Below, piece after piece: positions 55,085 to 64,000 of a DNA stretch of 64,000 bases. Made by a program: the position numbers and the translations under genes. The notes beneath the pieces are model-generated. The model was not told the DNA's origin, ran no database searches, and was given only the letters and a program-made list of their open reading frames with translations. The DNA comes from Rhizophagus clarus (taxonomy: Eukaryota > Glomeromycota > Glomeromycetes > Glomerales > Glomeraceae): the NCBI GenBank assembly GCA_015698045.1, contig BLAL01000040.1, forward strand, positions 908,501 through 972,500, in the 5' to 3' direction. How positions within the stretch are numbered: position 1 is the first letter of the stretch; the number at the start of each line of letters is the position of its first letter.

Positions 55085-55945
55085 TACTAATATATTACTA
55101 ATTGGTATGCCTAATGGTCTCTAAATATGAAGATATCACATTAAGATAACTGTTTTGTATACTTTGAAAATAATTTTTCTAAGTAACATAAGTGTAACCA
55201 TATACACTTTGATCATTTTGATACTAGTAAATATAATAAATATCACATCAATTTTTTTTTTTTTTTTTTTTAAGACCAAACTGTGTTTTATTGAGAAGCA
55301 TGTGTATACTGAAGTATTATTACATTAAAATAAAACACCTATAGACCAGGTCCATATAATTGACTAATCTACCCATTAATTTTTTTGAATTTTTGCTATT
55401 ATCTCAATTTTTTTGGATTACGCTATATTTTATAAAAAGAAAAAAGAAATAAAAAGAATTACGCCCTAAAAAAAACATTAGTAAAAATTAAAGGGAGTAC
55501 TAAACTAAAAATTCTAATCTAAAATTATAGTCTTGATTTTCCAGTTTTCACTATAGACTTGTCAAAAAGCTGTAAGATGGATATAAGTCGCTTCTTCCTT
55601 TCTACACATGTGATTCGTCTCATCGCAGAATCCTAAAATTTTGTAAAAATTCTTCTAGATCTTCATTAGTAGCTGGTTAGTTAGATGCTAAAATTATCAT
55701 GATGAGATTCCAATCATCATATTCAGAGGTCATTATACCTAGTTGATATTTGAATAAGATGGAATATAGCCTTTAAATACAAAGATATTATATTAAGATA
55801 ACTGTTTTGTATACTTTAAGAATAATTTTTCTAAGTAACATAAGTGTAACTATTATACTTTGATTATTTTGATACTAGTAAATATAGTAAATATCATATT
55901 AATTATCATGATAAGGTTTCAATCATTATATTTAAGGGCTGTGAA
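55085..55945. repeat. tandem duplication of about 210 bp split by a retroinsertion
   Basis: 55085-55249 is repeated at 55736-55905 (shared AAGATAACTGTTTTGTATAC, TTTTTCTAAGTAACATAAGT and TTTTGATACTAGTAAATATA). 55692-55733 is repeated at 55903-55945 (ATTATCATGAT...TTYCAATCAT). In the second copy the two parts are continuous; in the first they are separated by about 440 bp starting with a long T run. Confidence 0.75.
55251..55690 (-). mobile_element. poly(A)-tailed retrosequence, about 440 bp
   Basis: The intact sibling copy of the duplicated flank defines the insertion. Read on the minus strand it ends CTCAATAAAACACAGTTTGG, TCTT, then poly(A). It has no open frame. A polyadenylation signal 20 nt before the tail marks it as a retroposed transcript or truncated LINE/SINE. 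A short target duplication (ATT or AATT) is possible. Confidence 0.65.
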
Positions 55946-56429
55946 GGTATTGAAAAAATTTAATTATTTGACCAATGATATTTTAACTTATGATTATGAT
56001 TTATAATACCAAGAATTGTAATGATGATTCTAAAAGTGATTTTTCTAATGATAATATAAATAGAAATACTAGAAAAAGAAAAATTAACAATGAAAATAAA
56101 GAGAATTAAAAAAAAAGAAAAAAAAAATGATTTTAAAACTAAAAAAAAATCAAAAAAATCAAAAAATAAAAAATGATCTCATCAAATATATATAATTATT
56201 TCACTCTAAATTTAACTATTATATTTATTATATTCTTATAATCATCTATTAATATAAATTTTATATATAATATAGACATTATATATAATTAAATTTACTT
56301 TTTAAAATCTACTCTTTAAATGACATATAGTACGAAGATGACTAGATAATAATTAACTGAAAGCTATTCCAATAAATTATCCCAATTATGTTTAATTTAT
56401 ATTTAATTTATATTGATAATTTTGGTAAA

Positions 56430-56680
56430 AAACTTGTTAATTTTGATCAAATTTCATTATTTGTGTTGAGTTTGTATTGAATATATCACTGGTTAAATGA
56501 TGAGACATTAGGTTATGATATATCAGTCAAATATTTATTAACATATCAGAAATCTGATATGACATAATAGGTATTATATGCATATCAGTACTGGATTTGT
56601 CAATGATTTTTTTTAAAGATATATCACTAAAATATTTGAAACCTATTAGTAATCTGATAGGTTATTGATCTTTCCATTAT
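56430..56680. repeat. ATATCAG-rich palindromic repeat
   Basis: ATATCACTGG, GATATATCAG, CATATCAG-AAAT-CTGATATG (a hairpin at about 56542-56561) and further ATATCA units cluster here. It resembles the subterminal zone of a decayed CACTA-like end, but no second terminus was found. Confidence 0.35.
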
Positions 56681-56929
56681 ACCAAGATAAAATATAGAAA
56701 ATAATCATTAAAATATTGGTATTTTTAGTATTTTCTATATAATAATATATATGATAATTGGATAATAACTTATTTTTTAAACTATTATTTAAATTATATA
56801 AATTATATAATAAAAAACTTATTTCAAAAGATTTACTAATAATTTTTTTTTTATAAGTTCCATTTAAACATAATGTGTAATTAGTATTTTTTTTAAAAAT
56901 TATTTTATGAAATTGTATAACCTTATACT

Positions 56930-57460
56930 GCCAGCTCCTTTTTTCTTTTTTTTATAGACTTTAATAACTTCTTTAGATGCAGTGTAATAAATATATTTTT
57001 TTTTTTTCTTTTTTTTTGCAGGTTTTAAACTCCCTAACTTTTCTTTTTATTCTTTTTTATAGCTTTCAAATTTCTTTTAAATACCATTTAGACTAGTAAA
57101 TTAAAAAAAATTTTTTTTTTAAATAGAAGGTATATAGGCATATATTAATCTTCTGCTTTTATTTTTTTTTATAGTTTTCAGACTTGTTAGACATCATTTC
57201 AGACTGGTAAATTAAAAAAAAAAACTTTTTAAATAGAAAGTGTATAGTTATATACTAACTTTCTACTTTCTTTTTTTTAAACTTAGATTTCTATAGATAT
57301 CATTTTAGATCATTAAGTTAAAATAAAACTTTTTTTTAAATAAAAAACGTATAGGTATATACTAACTTTCTTTTTTTATTCTTTTTATAGTTTTTAAAAC
57401 TCTTTTAAATATTATTTCAAATTGGTAAATTAAAAAAAAATATTTTTTTTTCTTAAAAGA
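56930..57460. repeat. tandem modules of about 115 bp with splice-like edges
   Basis: Four units share TTTTTTATAG, then TTTTCARA...TTTTAAAYAYCATTT, a GTAAATTAAAAAA stretch, and AAATAGAARGTATATAGGYATATA. They lie just left of the pogo element. An array with similar vocabulary in the opposite orientation lies at 61760-62450. Confidence 0.6.
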
Positions 57461-57466
57461 CATATA

Positions 57467-60119
57467 CAGTTCACCCTTACTATAGCGAATCTTGTGGGCT
57501 GAAGATCAAAATTCATTATAGTAAGAAAATTCGTTATAGTGTATAACGAATAAACATAAGATTTTCGTTATATCAAAAAAATCATATAATCACGTGATAA
57601 ATGCATTATCGCACTATTATTAAATACAAACCAAATTTATTTGGCAATAAAGATAAAAAAACAATAAAACAAAACCAATTATATTCAATTAACGAGTGTT
57701 CTTTGTTATTTATTATGAACTCACATACAAATACTTTTTATATTTTTGTTACTCAATGATTATTACTTAATTGAGTATGATACGAGTACTGTAATACTGT
57801 CGTACATTATTTATAAAGACTATTCTCATCGATTTGATATTCAATAAAACCTTGGTCTTCTTCATAATTATAAAAATCAAACTCATTAAAATACAAAGCT
57901 TCAAAATCAAAATTTTCAATATCAATAATATTATTATCGCCTTCCCTTTCCCTGTTCATAGTATTATTATCAACTGGATCAATAGCAGTGTTATTTGGCT
58001 TGAGTTTACTACCTTTATCTGTAACGAATAAATCTAAACTTGATTGTTTTTTAGAAAAAAAATTATTTCTATAAACAATTTTTCTAATTTTTTTCATTAC
58101 CTTTAATGCACTTTTATCAAAAATATCTTGACTATCATTTTGCTTTACATAGTTAAAAATTGTATCAAATGCAATTAAGGCCTCAGAACTCGTTACTGAA
58201 ATAATATCTTTATCACCTTCATCATCAGACATAGTATTATTTTCTTTAAGAATAGCAACAATCTGCTCTTCAGATGGGGGTATACCGGCAATTTCATTCT
58301 CCTGGTCTAATCTAATGTATTCTTCAGCAGTAAGAGGGTGTGTATACTCAAGCTTATTGATTAAATTTTGAATTTCTCTATATTCATTTTCTTCTGTCTC
58401 ATTATGCCTATTCTCTTCAATTTCATTATAAGAATTCGTATCATCTGGCAAAATTCTCGTTTTATTCCAGCAGTTAAATATAGTTTTAGGAAGAACTCTA
58501 TCCCAGGCTGACACAACATATTTAATAGCTTTTTTGATATTGATTGGAGATTTACTATTTCCTGTTAATTGTTGAAAGTCAAAAGCCTTGATACGATTTT
58601 GAAGGAGCAATTTTCGATATTGTGCCTGCAAAATCAAATATTGTAAGTTAGAATTTCTTAATTATTAAAATTATATTGAAATTTTAGTACCTTAAAGCTA
58701 TTTATAATACCCTTGTCGCATGGTTGTAAGTGTGCAGTTGTGTTAGGAGGCAAAAATTCAATTTTTATATTGGTCAATTCCACACCTTCATATAAAGCAT
58801 GGACAGGAGCATTGTCTATAAGAAGAAGAATATTTCTTCCTTTTAATCTCATTTGTGCATCAAACTTACGAATCCAATCATTCCAAATAGAAACTTGCAT
58901 CCAAGCTGTTAAATTCTAATAATATTCTACTGGTAAAGATGTTTTGGATAAATTCTTTAAAGGACGAGGATTTTTATATTTGTGAATGAATACTGGTTTG
59001 AGCTTTTCAGTACCAGTTGCATTAGAACAAAGAAGAATTGTTACCCGATCTTTAGATTGTTTTTTTCCAGATACAGGTTTATTGGAGATCGTCCTTTTGG
59101 GTTCCATTTTCTAATACAAACCAGTTTCATCGCAATTGAAAACATCTTCAAGACTATAATTACGAATCAAATCTTGAAGGTTTTTTCTGAATTCATCAAG
59201 TTTATCAAGAGGTGCGCTTGCAGCTTCTCTTTGTTTTAAATAGCAAGAAAGATTATGTCTTTTTTTAAATCCACCAATCCAACCATTACTTCCTTTAAAA
59301 TTTTCAACTTTATATAGAGAAGCAAATGCTATAGCTTTTTCATGTAAAACCTGATCACTAATATCAACACCATTTTCTAGAGCCTTCAATACCCATAATG
59401 TAAGAGCTTCTTCAATTTCTGGAAAATTCAACTTATTTTGTCTTTTCCCTTGGGCTTTAGGTGCTTGAGGGTCAATTTCAAGCCATTTTTGTGATTTTTT
59501 TAACGTATCACTAATGCATCCTTCACTAACATTATATAGTTCTGCAAGTTCTTTATTTTTTATATAAGGTTCGTTGATTTTTTTATAACATATTTCATGC
59601 TTTTGGGCAATAGTTAAAGATGCTCTTTTCGGTAAAGTTCTCATTTTATCTTTACCTTTTGCTTGGGAATATTTATTTAGTGCACTTTTAGTTTTGGGCA
59701 TAGTGACGTGTAAAAAAAAGAACTAACTGATCAAGGTTATATTTGCCGTATTATAATAAAAATAAATCATGATCTTGTTTATGATAATTTTCCTTTTTAA
59801 CTTTAATCACAAAAATTCTAACCTTTAAAGGCAAATTCGAATTGTTCGAATTGTTCAAATAAAATTTCATATGATCAAAAATTCGCTAAATTATTGTGTA
59901 ACATTTTAAAAATTCGGTATAGCAAAATTCTTCGCTATATGAAGGGTCATTTTATTATAATTGTCTTAACATTTAAATTCGTATTACGAGTTAGAGAATT
60001 TTTACTTTAAAATTCGGTATAATAAGAATTTTTAATTATTAAAAAATATGTACCCGTACTTTTCTTCGTTATAGTAAGTTATTCGCTATAAAAAAATTCG
60101 CTATAGTTAGAGTGTACTG
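57467..60119. mobile_element. pogo/Tigger-type Tc1-mariner transposon, 2,653 bp
   Basis: Ends CAGTTCACCCTTACTATAGC (left) and, inward from the right, CAGTACACTCTAACTATAGC are inverted repeats of about 24 nt flanked by TA (57465-57466 and 60120-60121). Subterminal ACTATAACGAA-type motifs recur at both ends (57515-57570 and 59925-60110). The interior carries one transposase gene on the minus strand. Element length, TA duplication and CENP-B-like transposase are all typical of pogo/Tigger. The transposase is broken, so this copy is inactive. Confidence 0.92.
57807..59701 (-). pseudogene. pogo/Tigger transposase (CENP-B-like), two in-frame TAG codons
   Basis: ATG 59701 opens exon 1 (to 58691). 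It has a psq/CENP-B-N helix-turn-helix (SLTIAQKHEICYKK, ELYNVSEGCISDTLKKS), a CENPB-type domain (SNGWIGGFKKRHNLS) and the DDE domain with D in CDETGLY, D in LLIDNAPVH and D in LQPCDKGIINSF, spaced 32 residues after the second. A 65-nt intron (58690-58626) joins SFK to AQYRKLLLQNRI. Exon 2 ends at 57807 with an acidic, low-similarity tail. About 608 codons in all. TAG at 59113-59111 and at 58918-58916 interrupt an otherwise intact frame. All three catalytic residues survive, so decay is young. Confidence 0.9.
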
Positions 60120-60174
60120 TAATTTAAAAATTTACACATTTTATTAGTAATTAAAAAATAAAAATTTATTTTAA

Positions 60175-61320
60175 TAGAAAATTAATCTAAAAAAAAGAAA
60201 TCTATAATGAAAATAAAAAAATGAATCAAAGTAAAGAAATATGTTAAAAAATAGGAATAACAATAAAAAAAAAAGTGAAATAAAAGAAATGAAAAAGAAA
60301 AAGAAATAGAGAAGAAAGAAAAATGAAAAAAAGTAAGGGGAAATAAAAAAAATAAAAAGAATATAAAGGTAAAGAAAATGAAAGAAATAAAGAAAAAAAT
60401 ATAAGAAAAAAAGGATAGTGTAATATAAAAAAAAAATAAAAAGAATAGTAGAAAAACATAAAAAAATGAAAAGAAAAAAAGGAGATATAAAGGAGCAAAA
60501 AGAAAGAAGAGAGAAATGTAAAGAAATAAAAAGAAAAAAAAGAGGTAATGTAAAGGAACAAAAAAAAAAGAAGAAAATGCAAAAGAACAAAAAAAAAGAT
60601 GGAAATAAAATAATGAAATAAAAAGAAAAGTAAAACGTAATAGAATAAAAAAATAAAAGAAAAATATAAAAAAAGAAAAAATATAAAAAATATAAAAAAA
60701 TGAAAGAGAAATATGAATATATAAAAAAAATTGAAGAGGAAATAAAAAGAATGGAGAGAAGTAAAAAAAAACAAAAGACAAAATAAACTGAAAAGTAAAT
60801 CAAAAAAAAGAATAAAGAAAGAAATGAAAAATAAACAAAAAAAATAGTAGAAAAATATAAAGAAATAAAAAAAAGAATAAAAAATGTAAAAGAATAAAAA
60901 GAAAGGAAGGAAATGTATAAAATAAAAAGAAGGAGAAAGTGTAAAGAGTGAAATGAAAAGAAAGAAAAAGATAAAAAATAAAATGAAAAGAGAAGAAATA
61001 TAAAGAGACGAATGAAAAGAAGATGAAATATAAAGAAATAAAATAAAAATGAGGGTAAATGTAAAATGATAAAATGAAAAAAAGGATAAAATGTAATAGG
61101 ATGAAAAAAAATAAAAGGAAAAATATAAAAAAAAAAAAGGAAGAAATGAAAAAAATGGAAAGAGAAATGTGAATATATAAAAAGAATTAAAAAAAGATAA
61201 AAAGAATAAAAAGAAGAGTGAGTAAAAGAGATAATAAAAATTGAAAATAAACGAAAAAAATAAAGGAGATAAAAAAAAATGAAGGTAAAGTTAATAAATA
61301 ACAAAATGTAATTAATTATA
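60175..61320 (+). repeat. purine-rich, almost C-free tract of about 1.1 kb
   Basis: The plus strand is nearly all A and G with scattered T and only occasional C (AAAAAGAAA, GAAATAAAAAG units). It starts about 55 bp after the pogo element. Long open frames on the minus strand (60171-61304, 60182-60781, 60244-60774) are Phe/Leu/Ser/Tyr runs caused by this bias, not genes. Confidence 0.8.
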
Positions 61321-61358
61321 AATAAAAATAAAATAAAATAAAAAGAAATATACTTGTA

Positions 61359-61710
61359 AAGTTGCCTATCAAAATTAGGTAGTTTAAGCTAAGGCCAAAA
61401 TTTTTTTGTAGTTAAAAGTTTAGGCAATTAAAAGTAAATTTGCCAAAATTATAATGACAAAATTATTATTGAAATACCAAAATTTGGCCAAAATTATAAG
61501 TAGGCTTTAATATCATAATTCTGGCCAAAATAAAGGATTAATATATGAATTTTCTTTTTTGGAATCATGTATAACTATTGTGTAACTCAATTTTCCAATT
61601 TTACTGAAAATTAAAATTTCCTTTTTTTATAGTTTTGACTTTAATTTTGGAATGGATTTGATTAGCCAAAACCTTTCAGAATTTTCTTTTTAGTTTTGGT
61701 AGGCAACCTT
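61359..61710. mobile_element. MITE with AAGGTTGCCTA termini
   Basis: The left AAGTTGCCTATCAAAATTAG and the right, inward, AAGGTTGCCTACCAAAACTA are 20-nt inverted repeats with a few differences. The interior repeats GGCCAAAATTATAA and TAATTCTGGCCAAAAT in both orientations. It is 352 bp and non-coding. The target duplication is not clear (flanks TTGTA and ATATA). It is a likely source of the relics at 15952 and 40853. Confidence 0.7.
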
Positions 61711-61759
61711 ATATATTTGTAAATAAAAAAGTTTAATTATTAAAATTATCTGATTAGAA

Positions 61760-62450
61760 CTTGCAAAAAAAAGTTGAAAAAATTAGTAAAACATTTTCTA
61801 AAAAAAAAAGAAGAAAAAAAAGTTCAAAAATTTTGAAACTTATATTTATTATGTTTACAGTTATCATCTAAAATCAAAAACTAGAATCTATAAGAAAAAG
61901 ATAGAAATGTAAGTAAAAATATTTCCTAAAAAAAAGAAAAAACTGTTTTAAAAATTTGAAATTTACATTCATTATGCCCACAGTTATCATCTAAAAATCA
62001 AAGATTAGAAGCTATAAAAAAAGATGAAAATAATAATAAAATGTTTCCTAAAAAAAAAAGAAAAAAATTTTAAAAATTTTGAAACTTTACATTTATTACA
62101 TCTATGACTATTATCTAAAAATTAAAGACTGAAAACTATAAAAAAAAAGATGAAAACATTAGTAAAATGTTTTCTAAAAAAAAGAAAAATAAAGTTTTAA
62201 AAATTAAAATTTACATTCATTATATCCATAATTATTATTAGATTAGAACTTACAAAAGAAGATAAAAACATTAGTAAAAATATTTTCTAAAAAAAGAAAA
62301 AAAATATTTTAAAAATTTGAAACTTATATTCATTACATTTATCATCCAAAAATCAAAGACTAAAAGTTATAAAAAAAAGATAAAAATATTAGTAAAAAAA
62401 TAAAATTTCAAAAATTTTGTAATTTACATTAATTATGCTTATCATCCAAA
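61760..62450. repeat. five to six tandem modules of about 120 bp
   Basis: The unit is TTATCATCTAAAAATCAAAG, ACTAGAA-CTATAAAAAAAGA, a TTAGTAAAATGTTTCCTAAAA stretch, AAAGAAAAAA, AAATTTTGAAACTTACATTC, then ATTATGYCYACAG. Read on the minus strand each unit has TTTTTTATAG-type acceptor-like edges, as in the 56930-57460 array. Confidence 0.7.
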
Positions 62451-62680
62451 GAGAAAAAAGGGAACATTAATAAATTTCTATTATTAATTTGCCTTTTCAA
62501 AGTCTTTAAAACTGCATTTTACAAAAATGGAGAAAAGAAAGAAATATTAGAATGTTTCTTTAACACAAAACTCATCATTTTTATAATAAAGTTAAGAAAT
62601 TTTTTTTAAGTTAAAGGATGATTTGGTAATTATTAAGTGTATACTATCAGTAAAAATAGAATGCCATATTCTTTCAAAGT

Positions 62681-63302
62681 AAAGTTTATAGATATAAAAC
62701 TAATACCTTGGCAACTTTAAAAATATAGAAATGTAGATTTTGCTTATCATTTTTCATTATTTTTTTAAATAAATAAAAATAAAATTTGTATAACAGAGAT
62801 TATTAAATTTGTAATATTACAAGATTTTAGAAAAAAATTGGTGAACATTTTATTAATTTTTTATTTATTTAAAAGATATATAGCTATATTTTTAAATTAA
62901 AATAAATTTACAATTATAAATTATAACAAATTATTCTAATTTTTTGATAAATCAAAATTTTACCAAATTAAAATTCAAAAACAACAAAAAATCTAATTGA
63001 ATAATCAGTCTTCTAATCTTAATAAAAGTTGTTTATTTTTTCAAATTGTACCTAAAAACAAAATTTTAAAATAATTCTCTGCTTAATTATTTATCTCATA
63101 TTTTACTATAAAAATAATTTACATAAATTATATATAAAAGTCATGTAATTTATCATAATACAATAATTATAATAACTAATAATCTCTGCTATACAAATTT
63201 GATTTTATTTTATATTTGAAAATAATGTAAAATAATAGGTAAAATCTACATTTTTATATTTCCAAAATTACTAAAGTATTAGTTTTTTATTCATAAACTT
63301 TA
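62681..63302. repeat. long inverted repeat, arms about 125 bp
   Basis: Left arm 62681-62805 (AAAGTTTATAGATATAAAAC...TAACAGAGATTATTA) and right arm 63177-63302 (TAATAATCTCTGCTATACAA...TTATTCATAAACTTTA) are imperfect inverse copies around a loop of about 370 bp. It may be a foldback element or a MITE with long TIRs; the target duplication is unclear. Confidence 0.7.
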
Positions 63303-64000
63303 TTTTTTTTTTTTTTTTAATTAAAAGAAGTGCTTTTATTAATTGAAAAAAGATAGAAAAGTGTACAAAAAATCAGATAAGCCAAGCCCCACACTAGAGT
63401 CATAAATATATCTCATGCTACTATATCCCTAGCCTATTTTCTTTAATGTAATAGGAAGTCTAGTTATAGAATTGTTCAATGTATAAAGGAAAACGAAAAA
63501 AAAATTTTACGATCTAATAAAACAAAAAAAAATATCATATAAAGCAAATGTTACGTATGACAAGAAGTTAGTGTGAAAATTTCTATCGATCCCTTCCAAC
63601 TAAACTAAATATAATGTTCTAATAATATCTTTAACCTAGCAATTAAATATTTACATCTGGCTTCTTAGATTGATCAGTTCTAGGTTGATTGATCTTCTTG
63701 GTAGAGCGACCAGATTTAGGAGTCTTATGTTGATCGTTATTGCAGTTGTTAGTATTAAAATCTGAAAAAGAAAAGTTAAACTCATGATGCGTTTTCGAAG
63801 ACTTGTCTGCATTGCCAATTTAAGCAGATCTATGAAATTTTTGAAGTTGAGAGTGGAATAATGGTACCAAAAGATTCTAATGTCATTTCAAAGCTGAAGG
63901 TTATTTATGCGAGTAGAAACGTGATCCCAAGTGTCAAAGTAACCTATCAGCTTTCTAGATCTATCAACTTCTTTAACTATCTTGAATGATTTTATACCAC
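63302..64000 (-). mobile_element. poly(A)-tailed retroelement 3' part, runs off the window
   Basis: A T run at about 63303-63320, read on the minus strand, is a poly(A) tail. It is preceded by TTAATAAAAGCACTTC and about 300 bp of untranslated sequence, then a coding end at 63643. The element continues past the window edge. It is consistent with a LINE-type retrotransposon, not proven because no reverse-transcriptase motif is inside the window. Confidence 0.55.
63643..63819 (-). CDS. C-terminal coding end of the retroelement (partial)
   Basis: The minus-strand frame ends KTHHEFNFSFSDFNTNNC, then NNDQHKTPKSGRSTKKINQP and RTDQSKKPDVNI, stop at 63645-63643. It is a hydrophilic, basic, N/K-rich tail. 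A stop lies upstream at about 63822-63820, so either an intron or a mutation precedes it. I cannot identify the family from this tail alone. Confidence 0.4.
   Translation of the reverse strand: MGNADKSSKTHHEFNFSFSDFNTNNCNNDQHKTPKSGRSTKKINQPRTDQSKKPDVNI

Noticed and set aside
60171..61304. Long minus-strand open frames (up to 377 codons) rich in Phe/Leu/Ser/Tyr
   Set aside because: They are a direct result of the purine-rich, C-free plus strand; no domains, and three overlapping frames are equally open.

Overview
The window looks like nuclear DNA of an arbuscular mycorrhizal fungus (Glomeromycotina, Rhizophagus irregularis-like). It is very AT-rich. Genes are split by 58-78 nt GT-AG introns. 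The gene families are those expanded in that lineage: BTB-BACK-TLDc proteins, F-box/leucine-rich proteins, coiled-coil/endonuclease-fold proteins and a SAM-like/PD-(D/E)XK-like family. DNA transposons and the palindrome TCACGTGA are abundant. The species call is inference from family content; no rRNA, tRNA, operon or ribosome-binding site was seen.

Layout. 0.3-6.3 kb: three tandem BTB-BACK-TLDc genes plus a decayed fourth copy. 6.9 kb: a TTAA-flanked piggyBac-like MITE. 9-15 kb: three F-box-like genes, two of them close paralogues. 15.6-21 kb: a transposon nest. It holds a TA-flanked MITE and a 3.4-kb TIR element containing seven exon-like repeat modules. That element is itself interrupted by a small TIR insertion and by a 1.6-kb hAT-like element with a perfect 8-bp target duplication. 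21.4-26.6 kb: a broken SAM-like/nuclease-like pseudogene, a coiled-coil/VSR-like endonuclease gene, and a multi-exon minus-strand gene with a tandemly duplicated 111-nt exon. 26.7-28.7 kb: a MITE and a second element of the same AGGAYCC TIR family, again with an internal module array. 28.9-38 kb: gene-poor, with decayed fragments and small hypothetical genes. 38-41.7 kb: extremely AT-rich DNA with no gene seen.

41.68-53.12 kb is the highlight: an 11,445-bp CACTA-type transposon with CACTG termini, long TIRs, subterminal CCGATATGT repeats and a 3-bp ATA target duplication. It carries a broken tnp2-like transposase, a divergent accessory gene, a shared promoter with an iterated ACGCGAAYCTGATCC motif, a Myb/SANT-like gene with a proline-rich tail, a fragment of host ribosomal protein L10 (uL16) and other gene-like cargo. 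55-63 kb: a poly(A) retroinsertion inside a tandem duplication, a 2,653-bp pogo/Tigger element with a transposase broken by two TAG codons, a nearly C-free purine-rich kilobase, another MITE, two module arrays and a ~125-bp inverted repeat. The window ends inside a minus-strand poly(A) retroelement tail.

Overall, this is a segment where duplicated regulatory-type gene families sit among layers of nested transposons, several of which carry or multiply exon-like pieces.
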